Below are positions 22,443 to 33,530 of a DNA stretch of 64,000 nt, one piece after another. The position numbers and the translations under genes were made by a program. A model generated the notes under the pieces. That model was not told where the DNA came from. It was given only the letters and a program-made list of their open reading frames with translations, and made no database searches. The stretch is from assembly GCA_946902985.2 (NCBI GenBank), contig OX336388.2:125899894-125963893 (forward strand), read 5' to 3'. Origin of the DNA: Meconema thalassinum. Lineage: Eukaryota; Arthropoda; Insecta; Orthoptera; Tettigoniidae. Position 1 is the first letter of the stretch. Each line of letters starts with the position of its first letter.

Positions 22443-24180
22443 AAATATTCATAAATATCTTTCGAGATTTCGCCAGTTTTATATACTGAATAGAGCGCAT
22501 GAGGCGCACAGAATACCTTGTATTTGACCATGGCCTCCTCAATATTACCCCACGATGACACTAGGCCACGCAATGAAATTTAAATTAGAAGGCCTTGGAA
22601 CTCAGTGCAAGTGCGATGCTCTCCTCACCTAATTGGTCAAACAACTGTTTCTTGAGCTCTGATTGGTGGGAGAAACTGTTTTATAATGAAAAATAGTGTT
22701 ATAATGAGCCTCATTATAGTACAGTTTTCTGACATATAATAGTCAGGGTCGAACATAAAGATAATTATAGCTGGGCTATGAGATATTAGACTCGGTATAA
22801 TATTAAGTATTCAGTTGCACAGCAATATTACGAACACATTACACAATTCAATACAATCGAGTAACACTCCAAAGATGTGCACACGCTGAAAACAGACTAT
22901 CCATTTTGACAGCGCGAAATCGTAACCAATGAGCCCGTAGTGTTGGTTTTAATTCAACCAACAGCGAGACTTGAGGATCTCAGTAGACGTCCTCAGAGCG
23001 CCATTAAACAGACCAAACCTGCCCCTTCCCCCTCAAGGGCTACCATACATTTCTAAAGCTATAAACAAGGATCATGTAAGTATAAGAGATTTGTCACTTT
23101 TGGTTATAGAATTTCCGAGAGAGAACACCGCCTTAGGCTATGGATTGTACTGCCAAGTCTGGCAACATAAATAGTAAAAAGCCATATGAATGTAGCCTTT
23201 ATTACACGTAAATGAACAGTATGTTCTGCGACGAGTTATTGATTATTGATGAATATAACTCAAACATAACTGCGCCTTTCGCTAGGTGCTGAAATATACG
23301 TCCAGATAGGAAAAGAATACATTTTGATATATATCAATGTTGGCAATGGATTTGTCACGAAAGACACAGTTATGCCGTTCTAGAGCTTAATTCACCTCTA
23401 GGCTAATTAAAAAATGCTCTCATACTCTACAGAATAGTTGGGATATTCGATGAATATAAAGAAAATCGTCCAAATGCACACACTACATTGCCATAACCTC
23501 ACTTTTTGCCTAGCATGCCCACAACCACCCACCCCTCCCCGTAGCCCTAAACCACAAATTTTATTGCAATGCAAAGGAGAATGGGTAAGGAAACAAACAA
23601 GAGATGAAATGCACACATTTATTCTCTATGTATTTTTATTCGCGAGTAGTCCATATTGCCCACTAGTTTTACACATGGTCAACACCAGGAAGATGAAAAT
23701 TGCCGTATTGTTCTTACTATCATTATAATTCTTACATCCCGGTGCTTTGGCAATTTTTACTCCCTTGCAGTGGCATGATTGACTCTCAATTCAATTCAAA
23801 TAAACAATGAAAATACTGAACAAATCAAAACAACCAACAACACCACGAGGAAAATCAATCAAAACAGACTATTCCCGCTTCCGCCATTCGGTTTGATGTG
23901 AACGTTCATGAGTGCCAACTATGGAACCTTAGTGCTAAAATTAATTCTTCATTGGTTGGCAGAACAAACAGTACAGGGCCTTACCCCGACCCACGCGCTC
24001 CCTATGAACTGTCGTCCCCCTGGCTATAAACACATGCTTTGAGGATGCACGGCTTCCTTCCTCAGCATTCTACTCCAGGCGATGAAGGTCACACTTCACC
24101 CATCTAGGGATGAAATGTGGAACTAGACAAGTACTGACAGTGACACACAGCTTATTGAGAGGGCGCGCAAGGTAGCCCCA
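22443..24180. other. No gene seen
   Basis: Both strands lack recognisable coding motifs. The 96-codon frame at 23438-23728 has no known signature. This is the longest unassigned stretch in the window and may hold degraded elements or host intergenic DNA. Confidence 0.5.
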
Positions 24181-24574
24181 AAGACTATTTCACAAAACAA
24201 TCAATTTAATGGTTTAAAACATTTTCAGATCCTCACGTCCTACATGGAGGACGTGGAAAACAGAATACAGGTTGCCCATGTTGCTTTTGGACGTCTCTCA
24301 CATCGTGTGTTTCTGAACAAAGATCTAAGTATCTGCACGAAAGTATTGGTGTACCAAGATGTTGTTATTTCTACGCTACTTTACGGATGTGAAACCTGGA
24401 CCCTATTGGCAACTCCAGCTATCTGATATGACATCTAGCGGTAAAAATGAGAAACTTACCAAGTAGGGTACATTTGTCACGTGGTGACTGCTTGTATATG
24501 GTTTCTTGCATTCGTAAGCAGATCGAGGTAAATTATTCGTGTCTTTATACATAAGTAATAAGTTTTACTCGTTG

Positions 24575-24826
24575 ATGGAGTGTAAAATTAGTAAAAGCAA
24601 AGTATATTGCTCAGTTTACGGCTGTAAGTCGATGCATAAGAGGGCTGCGGATATAAGTTTTCATCACTTTCCAAAAGATGTAAATAGCAATAGCCGAAAG
24701 GTGACGATACCAAATAAATACGGGCAACAGGAGCGGGTTGGACCACTCACCACTACACTCACTGACGACAGGACGGGTTGTTCACTGTTACGCCGAGCCA
24801 AGCCCCACCAAGACAGCCAAGCTTAA
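24575..24826 (+). CDS. THAP zinc-finger N-terminus (interrupted)
   Basis: ATG 24575 opens MECKISKSKVYCSVYGCKSM, then FHHFPKD. The C-x4-C pair and the following His/Phe-Pro motif fit a THAP domain, the C2CH DNA-binding finger found in P-like and some other transposases and in host proteins. The open frame soon enters the inserted TTAA element, so the domain lacks its C-terminal Cys/His half here. Cellular role would be binding element ends in the nucleus, by family knowledge. A degenerate second copy (KVYCKVYGCK) is at 32570-32610. Confidence 0.5.
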   Translation: MECKISKSKVYCSVYGCKSMHKRAADISFHHFPKDVNSNSRKVTIPNKYGQQERVGPLTTTLTDDRTGCSLLRRAKPHQDSQA

Positions 24827-26673
24827 GGGGACCAAGTACTCCCTATACGAACAATGTTAATTTAGTAAAACTTGGGGGAGCTCATCTTCCAAAGTATTGC
24901 AGATAGAGCAGTGAAATTTGATATTGTTGTAACAGTTGCCTTTATCTCTGTGTTAAATGCATTTTAAACAAAATTAGTTCATCCATTTTATTTTATATTT
25001 TACTTTTTTCATGTTAGTAAAAAAAAACTAATTTTTTTCTTGCACATGAATTTTTTATGAGCAAAGTATGAATTAGTTTATAATGAATTTGTGTTTAACA
25101 TGGAGATCAGTGTTAGTTTCAAAAGTGGTATTAGTTTTACCCTTGTATCTTTCGTAGTTTCCAAGATGAGCACCCCACACCAAAAAAAAAAAATGTTTCC
25201 AGATATTTAACTTCAAAGTTAAGTTAGAAAAGAACATGTGCTTTTTGTGGTTTAGAACTTTCCAGCTCCATACTCTGGATCATCCATATCTTCCTTCCTC
25301 CGTTTGGCTCCTCTCCTTTTCTTTCTTGCTAATTTGGTCATCTGTTGTGCCTGTCGATCAGCATTTTTCACAGGCACGTCATCCATTTTCTGAAGCTGAT
25401 GTATGGTGTTTAGGCCTGGTTCAATCCCTAGGTGGGCAAGCACTTGTGCTTTTCCAATGTTTCCCATGTTGAAGCACAGAACACTTTCCAGCACCCCAAT
25501 TTTAAGGGTATCATACCCAACAAACACATTCTTGGGTATTATAGTCCATATAATGTTGTTAAACGACTCATTCGGGTTCTGGGTTTTGCCATGTAAGCAT
25601 TTTCTTAGCAGGTCTGGGTGAGCCAAATCCCGATATATGGGTTTTATGGCATGTAAAATAGGCTCAGGAAGGCCTTGGTGCTTGTAGTTTGCCCTTTCAG
25701 AAGAATTATACTTACACCATGAATCTGTTGGGCAGAGTCCATGTTGAGGTTGATTGTCTGTCGAGAGCTTATGAAAATATGTGCACCACACTGCTTTTCT
25801 CATCTTTTCCAAGTCATGCACATTTTCTCTTATTGATACTCTCTTTCCCAATAATCACATTTTATACATATGACACTAGCAAGGCCCATTCGATTGTCAG
25901 TGTTTTCATGCACAGATATGCAATCCACATGATTACAATACTTACACTCTACAAATTGTCTCAAAGCTTCAGACAGCAGTTCAATATCTACAAACTGAAA
26001 ACCTGTGGTCACTTTATTTACATCTGTATTACTGTTGCCAAATTTATTAAACATAGATCTTGAAGAAGAAATTTTCCTCCTTGATGCACTTGTTGGACTA
26101 TCTGTACAGTCAGAGTGGACCCACTGTTGCTTGTAGGCCTAACCTCACTTTGAATATTATTTCCTTCACTGTTTCTTACACTTCCACTACCTGCACCACT
26201 ACATTTATTACTCCTTAAAGATGTATTCTTGTTCTTATACTGATTTCCATGAGTTTTTCTTCGGCCAAATTTCTTAACATTACCCATTTTTCTCCGGCAA
26301 ACAAGATAATATGGTTTGTATCAAAAGAAATAACTCCCTGTGTTATGGATCAAAATAAACCAACTCCCTGTGTAAAAACAGAAGAAGGTGACATAAAGAC
26401 AGTAGGACCAACTTCAGCTACGTTAATTCCTCTTTAAAACGAGGGTACGCACATCAATCTGACACAAAAAGTAACGGAATAGAAGTTGATAAAGTGAACT
26501 TCATATGAAAAGGGGCGTCACCAAGGTTACAAGCATGCACTAATTGTTAAAAATGAGACATTTCCAGATGGATTTAGGATATGAAACTCTAGAATTACAT
26601 TTATTAGACATCCCTCAGCATGAAAGTGAAAAAAAAAATAAAAATTCATCCCATTTAAGGGTACTTGGTTCCC
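24827..26673 (-). mobile_element. TTAA-flanked Kolobok-like element, deleted
   Basis: Flanked by TTAA at 24823-24826 and 26674-26677. Termini are GGGGACCAAGTACTCCC and, inverted, GGGAACCAAGTACCC. The minus strand carries a truncated transposase (25252-26287). A TTAA duplication with this transposase type is characteristic of the Kolobok group (piggyBac also uses TTAA but has a different protein). 1847 bp; non-autonomous. Confidence 0.8.
25252..26287 (-). pseudogene. Mutator-like/Kolobok transposase, core deleted
   Basis: The N-terminal piece starts at ATG 26287 (MGNVKKFGRRKTHGNQYKNK). After a frameshift near 26040 it continues with a Cys-containing region, FVECKYCNHVDCISVHENT and GLASVICIKC. 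At about 25851 it jumps to the conserved C-terminal domain: MRKAVWCTYFHKLSTDNQPQ, LCPTDSWCKY, LRKCLHGKTQNPNESFNNII, then a Lys/Arg-rich end. The NPNESFN block is typical of the arthropod 'Mutator-like transposase' domain. Several hundred residues that normally separate these parts, including most of the catalytic core, are missing. At least two frame changes; surely inactive. Confidence 0.82.
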
Positions 26674-26689
26674 TTAATCAGTCAGGTAT

Positions 26690-26970
26690 CCTTCCCCCTC
26701 CCTAGTTCATTTCCAATTACCCTACCAACCGCCATCACCTCGCTCTGCGATATCCGAGCCATTGCACTACGAGTCATATAGGCCTAATTTGACTTCGCAG
26801 GGTAAATATCTACTCTGCGAGACCCTGCTACCAGTCCGATATTCAACACCAAACCCACCAGCTAACCATCCAAATCAAGCAATTCTTGTGTCCCCCAAGC
26901 TTTAATTCAAGTGAAACTCATCCCTTCGCCCTACCAAGCAGCAAATAATTTCTACAGTCTATGGTACAGT
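26690..26970. repeat. Dispersed repeat, second copy
   Basis: Similar to 7830-8130 (shared ATCCAAATCAAGCAATTC and CTACCAAGCAGC blocks). Class unknown; it lies within the right part of the THAP transposon. Confidence 0.6.
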
Positions 26971-27374
26971 GAGCAAACTGAAATATAGCTTTTAAACGTA
27001 ACAGTGCCATGACTCGAACTGCTCCAAAACAAATACCAGCAGACAACCGATGCTTGATAATATGCAATTGACACATAAAATCCAGTGGAACACACACATT
27101 AGATCACGTGTATCGCACAGTTATACATATATACAATCAAAAATAACACTGTCATTATTTTAGGGACCACATTTACTGATTATAACCGAAAAATATAAAA
27201 GTGTTCCATATCAAACGCGTGTTATTGAGTATTTTTACCCTACTTATCCAGACCGACCGCAGCGCCCCAAGTGTTAGTTTGAGTTGCCAATACCGCCGGG
27301 ACATCAAGAAACTGGAACGCTTTCATCAACAAAAACTTAGATCAATCATGAACATCAAATGGGATGACTATGTA

Positions 27375-27696
27375 TTTTTTTTTTTGGTCGTGTGGCCTCC
27401 TGAGAGGCCGAGTGCAGGTCTTTCTAGTCGACGCCCGTGGGCGACCTGCGCGTCGGGATGAAAGATGGAACGGATGAAGATGAATGAAATTGGGCAAGGA
27501 TGTGGAAGGAAGCGGCCGTGGCCTGTCAGAAGGTACCGTCCCAGTATTTGCCTGGTGTTGAAAATGGGAAACCACGGAAAACCATTTCAAGGACGGCCGA
27601 CGGTGGGACTCGAACCCACGCGTCTACCGTGTCAGCAGAAAGTTTGGCCCCATGACCTAACGCTGCGCTTTAGCCAGCGTAGCCACTACTGTCGGT
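27375..27696 (-). repeat. SINE-C inside LINE
   Basis: A poly-T at 27375-27384 (tail of the minus-strand SINE), then the core GGGAAACCACGGAAAACC, B box in GTGGGACTCGAACCCACG, ending GTAGCCACTACTGTCGGT. It interrupts the LINE between WDDYV and LAVLEKA. I see no target duplication, so insertion may have been accompanied by a small loss. Confidence 0.88.
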
Positions 27697-28258
27697 CCTT
27701 GCAGTCCTTGAGAAAGCAATGATAAACAGTATTGAAGCCTCCATTGTTGGTCATCGGCTTAGATGGGCAGGCCATATCCATCATATGAGTGACAGCAGAC
27801 TACCTCGGCAAATCCTGTATAGTGAACTCAACACTGGCAAGAGGCCATGTGGTGCTCCTTTAAAACGATATAAAGACCAACTCAAGCAGACCATGAGAAG
27901 AGTAGAGATAAACTCAAATACTTGGCATACTCTTGCACTGGATCGCCCTCGCTGGCGTGCTACCATCTCAGCTGCACAGTTTGAGCAGGAACGTCGTAGA
28001 CAGGAAGAGGAAATTCGCCAGAGGAAGAAGATACGTCAAACACTACCACGACCTCCACCCTCCATCGGATGCAACAATATGTGGGCGCATGTTCTATGCA
28101 AGAATTGGCCTGATCAGCCATCAGCGCCATTTTCATCGCCTGGACTAAAGATTATGGAACTGCAGGCGAGAAGCGTAAACTCGGTTACAAGTATCGCCCG
28201 ACGGCGACATGGAGGAATCGCCACTGGCTTAGTGTGGTATCTGTGATTGTTATTAATT

Positions 28259-28461
28259 AGTCAGGTTAGAGCGAATTGTGAACTTAGCTGATTGTTTGAG
28301 CGATGTGCAGTCCGTTCTCGTGCAGCTGCAACCACCGCTGCCTGCACTGAACTGGTCAATCACAGAATGTCTACCAAAACCAACTAACAGATTTCCCTGA
28401 TTTTTCCAGGATAAACCAGAAAATTCCCTGAGTAACAGTAGCTGGCATAACAAAATAAATA
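28259..28461. repeat. CCCTGA-rich repeat fragment
   Basis: ATTTCCCTGATTTTTCCAGG and AAATTCCCTGAGTAAC recall AAATTCCCTGAGTGTC and TTTTCCAGTATTCCCTG at about 29455-29525. These two pieces may flank the MITE at 28462-29079 as parts of one older element. Confidence 0.4.
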
Positions 28462-29079
28462 CAGGGTCTTTATAATTGCTTGGCAAGGCCATTCTCGCTT
28501 ATGCGCTCCGCCAGTGACGACTCAGTTGCCAGCGAGCGCGCGCGCGTATGTGCGGCAGAATACGGTGCTTAAAATCAGTATCATGCATTTTTACTCACCA
28601 TGTTTACAGTAGATGCTGAAAATGTTCCCCATCCGCTGCCAAACATAATCGGTATCTCCTTTTGAAGTTTCCGGTTACTCCGGTTAATTTAGCTTCGGTA
28701 TGGAAATATTGTTTACCGAACCTGTAAGTTTGAATCTCTTAGCCAGTTGTTTTATCGTCCGATTTATAGGGAATTTCACTCGAAACTTTTGTCTTATTCT
28801 AGTGCACGATTTCCTGCACTTAATGTATTGTACCTAATGTGCAGACATACACGTTCACGTAACGAATATTTCACATAAGGCATTACAGCACTATACACAA
28901 TCACAATAAAACACCATCCAATACGATATACAGAACACAGTAGCTTTATAAAACACCCTATTAGCTCGGAGTTCACACATCTACCGCAGCAGGAGCGTGG
29001 GAATACGGTCGGAGACAGCGCGCGCCAACCCGGCTAAGGTCGAGCGGAATCGCCTTACCAAGAAAAAATAAAGACCCTG
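28462..29079. mobile_element. MITE, CAGGGTC termini (618 bp)
   Basis: CAGGGTCTTTATAATTGCTT at the left and, inverted, CAGGGTCTTTATTTTTTCTT at the right; the similarity continues for about 28 bp with few mismatches. TA flanks both ends. No coding capacity. The termini begin like the 5.3-kb element at 16387 and the MITEs at 51365 and 57684. Confidence 0.85.
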
Positions 29080-30139
29080 TATATAAAACAGAGTTTATAC
29101 TTAAAGAGCATTTCAAAAAGTGCTTGAACAAGTTGAAAAGACAAAAACAGAAAATATTATTTTTCTATATTTTGCCAATTTCTTCATTTTCATCCAGAAA
29201 AACTATCGTACTTGCGAGTATTCAAATTAGCTCGTCAATAGTAATGCTCTCAAAACTTATAGTTACACATTTATATACAAATACACAGTGTACACATGTA
29301 ATTAGTGTGCCCTATCTTGCAAGAAATGAGAGCTTACTGATTTAACGTCAGTACGAACATACATCTACAACAATCATAACCAGAATGTACTTTTCCCCCC
29401 ATCAAAATTTAAATTCTTAATTTCCAATTACTCAAGGTTGGGTCTTGTAAGACTAAAATTCCCTGAGTGTCATTAAAATACCCCGATAATTCCCTGAGTT
29501 TTCCAGTATTCCCTGTTTTCCAGAATAGTAAACACCCTGAATCACCACTAACAATATCTTTAAAATAACCCACACCTATAACTAACAAATCTTGACTTGT
29601 TGCGCTAGTACAGGGAGTCCGGAAATGTTCTCCGCAGTGCCTACAAGCTGCTGCGAGAGATAACGTCACCCGTTACGTTGGCAGCATGGCTGTCGCTTGT
29701 ATCATAACAAACAAACAGTAAACTTTATACTCACCACAGCCATTCATAACATACTGTTGCACTCTTCCAATACTCTAACTATACGCACTGCCGAATTCGA
29801 CAGCCCACAGCCCACACATGTGGCCTTCACCGTGCTGCCAACTAAACTGATGACGCAACCACTCGCAGCTGCACGTAGTCACCAAATTATACAAAAGTTT
29901 CCCGGCGTATACCATGCCCCCATAACCCCTGGTTGGGCACCCCCCGAAATAAAACTCTACATACGCCCCTGATGTAGCCTACCACTTATGCACGCTGTGC
30001 GCTATCTTTATTATTAAAATTGTGTGCCTCCAGGACTCATTTGCGAAGAGGATAGGTTTTAGTACCCAACAACAGTACGTATCGAACATCCTTCTCGGTT
30101 ACATTCAGTATGGCATAGTGATAGTTCAAAAGGTAAATC
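29080..30139. other. No gene; degraded repeats
   Basis: It contains the CCCTGA-type fragment near 29455-29550 and, near 29950, TACATACGCCCCTGATG, which looks like a hAT-type end. No coding segment is supported. Confidence 0.4.
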
Positions 30140-30152
30140 ACACATTCACTTA

Positions 30153-30337
30153 ATAATAAATTAATGTTATTGGTTTTACGTCCCTTTTAACTACACTGGC
30201 TTTTAGAGACGCCGGGGTGCCGGAATTTTGCCCCGAAGGGGATCTTTAACGTGCCAGTAAATGCACTGACACGGCTCCCTCGCATTTGCGCACCCTCAAA
30301 TGCCAGCTGACTGCGGCAGGTTTCGAACCTGCAACCT
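30153..30337 (-). repeat. SINE-D, 5'-truncated
   Basis: The block GTTATTGGTTTTACGTCCCT ... GAGACGCCGGGGTGCCGG ... GATCTTTAACGTGCCAGTAA ends at the B-box region (AGGTTTCGAACCTGC). The fuller copy is at 34286-34512. It is bracketed by the 13-mer ACACATTCACTTA at 30140-30152 and 30338-30350. Confidence 0.85.
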
Positions 30338-30350
30338 ACACATTCACTTA

Positions 30351-30870
30351 GGCGGCTTCGGTGGTGTAGTTGGTAGTATGCTGAGCTTCTATGCCCAAGA
30401 TCGCGGGTTCAAACCCGGCCGAAGTCGTCGGATTTTTTAAGAACGTTAAAAATCCCTCAGTATGCCTTCCTTCGGAAGGGAAGTAAAGCCGGCGGTCCCA
30501 TGTCATAGATTTATGGCATGTTAAAGAATCTTCCACTTATTACACCAGTGTGAAGCTAAATTAATATAGGTTAAACATTTGACTAACGTTCTTAGGTTCC
30601 TATGTTCGTCTTCAAGAGCCGACTGCGGTGGCATCTGATAACTAATTTCTGAACTAGTTGGTCGTTGACGGTGGCGTTTGGCGGCAAAAGTAGGAACTAC
30701 TTGAAAAAATTCATTGCCTGCCGTCCTTACTTGAATTAAAACAGATAACACACACTAATACAGCCATCACAATTAACACCGGTTATCAGACAGATTCTAC
30801 ACACACCCAAAGTACACGGGGCTATATGACCGCGTTGTCGCAGCCCCTAAACCTAGGAACCAACCAACCA
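30351..30870 (+). repeat. SINE-A, full-length reference copy
   Basis: The head GGTGTAGTTGGTAGTATGCT and B box GGGTTCAAACCCGGCC are clear RNA polymerase III signals. The body runs to a 3' tail with CACACACCCAAAGTACACGG and GTTGTCGCAGCCCCTAAACC. It is flanked by ACACATTCACTTA at 30338-30350 and 30871-30883. About 520 bp. Confidence 0.93.
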
Positions 30871-30883
30871 ACACATTCACTTA

Positions 30884-31185
30884 AATTTAGATCGGTGTCC
30901 TGACACATGTATACAAACAGCTGACGCTATTCACTGCAAAACATTTCGACATTGACACTGTGACAGGTACCGTGCTTCAAGCTGCAGTCACCGTATGGAA
31001 TCGCTTGTAAATTGTTGTACAAAAGATTAATGTAATGTTTACTTTTTGCGCATTGTGCGCAATAAATCATTCTTATTAATTCTTAATACAAGGGCTGACA
31101 ATGTCCAAAGATATGGCGGCTCATCCGTTCATGAAGCGTTTCAAGAACATTTCCACCAGAATGCGTTCTACCCGTACTGCCCTCT
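30884..31185. other. No gene; possible transposase scrap
   Basis: At about 31095-31175 the plus strand can be read as RYGGSSVHEAFQEHFHQNAF, then YPY. It is faintly reminiscent of Tc1-like arthropod transposases, but too short to call. Confidence 0.25.
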
Positions 31186-31274
31186 CCAGCTATCCTATGA
31201 CATCCAGCGTAAAAAATAATTAGAATAAGTAGGATAAGATTGTCACGTGGTGACAGTTTGTAATGTGACGTGCC

Positions 31275-31905
31275 TAGGCAGGCCCAACGAGAGGGAGGGG
31301 CGAACGGGGCTGTAGCCCTAGGGCCCGGTCTTGCCGAGGGGCCCGCATAAGTGGAAAACCACAGAATAAACAAATGGACCCAATGTTACGTATTTGCAAA
31401 CAAATATGACATTTTATTTTATTCAATGTATCTGAATAAATTAAAATCGGTACAAAATATTATAATGAGAGCATGTAAATAACTATCATCCTCATATATT
31501 TGCGGCAGCCAGATAAATAGTAATGTTGCCACTGTTTATAGGGAGGAAAGTTTCTAATTAATATTACAACTAATAGGCCTAGCCGCTAAGATACATTTAT
31601 GAACCTTCGCAAAGTTTAGTACATAAGTTTGTGAAAGACGTTGAACTTGTTCTTGTGATGAGAGAGAGTAAAATTTCGGTCAGATACAACAAAAACGTCA
31701 TTGCAAATTTACAATGAATAAAATTAGTACGATCCAAAAAAGTACGGTAAATTAAAAACTTCAAAGTTATTTCGTGGGCCTTAAAAATGAAATTGCGAAT
31801 TTGATTTTTACACGATGTCACGGGGACGAAACAATATGGAGGGGGCCCGTAAGTCCTAGCCCTAGGGCCCGTACTCTCTCTCCACGGCCCTGGGTATAAA
31901 AACAC
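31275..31905. mobile_element. Possible hAT-like insertion
   Basis: CAGGCCCAACGAGAGGGAG near 31279 and, inverted, CAGGGCCGTGGAGAGAGAG near 31895 could be degenerate inverted ends. GCCCTAGGGCCCG occurs just inside each end. No 8-bp duplication could be fixed and no transposase is visible. Confidence 0.35.
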
Positions 31906-32084
31906 AGAGCGTGTTAATTTGTTCGCGTTTTTATACACGTGAATTTTGTTAGAATACAAATACAATACAAAACTCTTTATTTCCAGAACCTGCATCATAC
32001 AGAATTGGATACGTCACACAACATACTCACAGTTAAATTTACAACTTTTTTTTACATAATTAAACAGTTAGGCCTACATGTTTC

Positions 32085-32545
32085 TTTAAAATTCACTTAA
32101 AAATGCAACACTTTCTGGGGTAGGTATATCTTGAGAGACTTTCTGAACCCAGTTCCAGTCAAAGATTTTAAGTGGTTTGGAAGCTTATTGTGGTATATAG
32201 CTCCTTCTTTGAAAGGATCCTTTTCTTCATATTGTTTATTTACCCTCTTTTGAAAATAGTCATTCTGCCCTCTGGTTTCATGATTGTGGACATTGTTGAT
32301 TGTGACAACTTTATGTTGATTTTCCCTTACAAGCAAGATAACTTTGGAAATATTGTTAAAATATTATGCTTCTTAAATGCAACTCTGCATGATTCTCTCG
32401 ATTTCAACCCAAACAAGTATCGTATTACTCGTTTCTGCAGTTTAAATATTCTCTCCATATTCCTATTTGCTGCCCCACCCCATATCTTAATACCGTATGA
32501 TATCTGTGAATGTATTAATCCATAGTAGACTGTTAATTTGTATTC
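32085..32545 (-). pseudogene. CR1/L2-like LINE 3' end
   Basis: The minus strand reads GLIHSQISYGIKIWGGAANR, then MERIFKLQKRVIRYLFG, and after a frameshift near 32345 NVHNHETRGQNDYF and YHNKLPNHLKSL, ending about 32097. These are the post-RT 'YG-x-x-WG' and 'HN-x-TR ... LPN' blocks seen at the C-termini of CR1/L2/Jockey-type LINEs. Only this terminal part is present. It interrupts the second THAP-element copy. Confidence 0.7.
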
Positions 32546-32829
32546 GCTGCTTAATAAAAGTAAAAGTTTATTGCAAAGTTTACGGCTGCAAGTGTATTTT
32601 ACGCGAGGGCTGCAGATATGTTCGGTACAAACTGATATTCTTCTTATTGTAATAAGTCATCTGGCATAAATGGCCCACTTGGCTGAAATAAATCTTTATT
32701 TATTATTTTCCTCAAGATTCAAATAGCAATGGCCAAAATGTGATAACGAATGCATACGGAGAACAGGAACAAGTTGGAGTGGACGTAGATGGAAAGTCTA
32801 GCCACTTAAGGCAATGATATTAATAATAA

Positions 32830-33050
32830 TAATCTATAAATTAAAATAATTTATGAAAACTAAAGTCAATCATTCCGGAAGTTCTACCGGGCCGATTTTC
32901 TCAATTCTAAAAAGAAAAAAAAAATGAAATGTACAGTATATATGCCCAGCAGCACAGATATGCCATCGCACAAATAAAACCACCTACCTCTAACTTATAT
33001 TAAAACACAATTTGTTCGTAATTTTCCACTTTTTTCTTCATTCAATCACC
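32830..33050. other. No recognisable feature
   Basis: AT-rich, with short AAT repeats near 32818-32835. Confidence 0.5.
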
Positions 33051-33530
33051 CATATCTCAGGATGTAATTACTGTACACCATTAATTTATGTATAACAGCA
33101 CTCCAGGGATCAAGGGCTCTCTTTTGCGTAGTTGGTCGCTGAACTCGGCTGTGTATGAATGACGTTCTGATGTAACAGCCAAATCAGCGCAACTATGCTT
33201 TTTTCGAGAGTTTCGTCCATTTAAACGACTATATCACAGTTGTAATTGCTCTAGCCTACACCGTTGGTTTTAAGTATTAAAATATTTAATAAATCAAGAT
33301 CTCTCTTTTGCGCAGTTGGTCACTGAAATCGGCTGCGTCTGAGTGAAGTTCTGAGGTAGATGTTTAACAACTAAATCAGCATATTCTTTTATCCCGAGAG
33401 TTTCTTCCATTTAAGCGACTAGATCTCAGGTTGTAATTGATGTACACTGTTGATTGAAGTATTAACATATTTAATAAATCAAGATCTCTCTTTCGTGCTA
33501 TTGAACACTCAAATCGGTTGCGTCTGAGTC
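33050..33530 (+). repeat. Tandem repeat, about 185-bp period
   Basis: CTCTCTTTTGCGTAGTTGGT (33117), CTCTCTTTTGCGCAGTTGGT (33300) and CTCTCTTTCGTGCTATTGAA (33486) mark three unit starts. Each is preceded by TTAATAAATCAAGAT-like sequence. The third unit is cut off at about 33531 by CAGTGGCGTAGCCAGGGGG, which resembles a hAT 5' end. Confidence 0.75.

Larger units (their letters stand above)
24406..27290 (+). mobile_element. THAP-domain DNA transposon inside LINE
   Basis: The ends TTGGCAACTC (24406-24415) and GAGTTGCCAA (27281-27290) are exact inverted repeats, and both are flanked by TA. The insertion sits within the LINE RT. It encodes a THAP-like zinc finger near its left end and is itself interrupted by the TTAA element at 24827-26673. 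A second, broken copy of the left part is at 31186-31275 and 32560-32820. I do not recognise a catalytic domain belonging to this element. Confidence 0.65.
24181..28258 (+). pseudogene. LINE (RT 3' part), split by insertions
   Basis: Two blocks belong to one non-LTR retrotransposon. At about 24240-24405 the RT end reads AFGRLSHRVFLNKDLSICTK and STLLYGCETWT. The next residues resume at 27291 (YRRDIKKLERFHQQKLRSIM). After a SINE (27375-27696) it continues with VGHRLRWAGHIHHMSDSRLP and a basic region. A C2H2 finger (CGRMFYARIGLISHQRHFH, about 28070-28140) appears after a frameshift near 28025. The family copies itself through RNA; only the 3' portion is here, and it cannot be active. The 24.4-27.3 kb interruption is a DNA transposon that landed inside the RT frame. 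Confidence 0.8.
31186..32820 (+). mobile_element. Second THAP-element copy, interrupted
   Basis: The left part CTCCAGCTATCCTATGACAT ... TGTCACGTGGTGACAG (31186-31250) matches 24412-24490. The right part, AAAGTTTACGGCTGCAAG ... CAAATAGCAATGGCC (32560-32820), matches 24600-24720. Between them are 1.3 kb of foreign sequence: an unclassified block rich in GCCCTAGGGCCCG (31275-31905) and a LINE 3' end. The THAP frame is degenerate. Confidence 0.6.

Noticed and set aside
22202..22444. Repeated open frame containing RPTVGLEPTCLPSQ at 22 kb, also at 27.5 and 47.9 kb
   Set aside because: It is SINE-C sequence; the resemblance to a gene arises from the repeat being present three times.
30351..30420. 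tRNA gene
   Set aside because: A- and B-box sequences are present, but the flanking body, tail and target duplication show a SINE; the cloverleaf is not intact.
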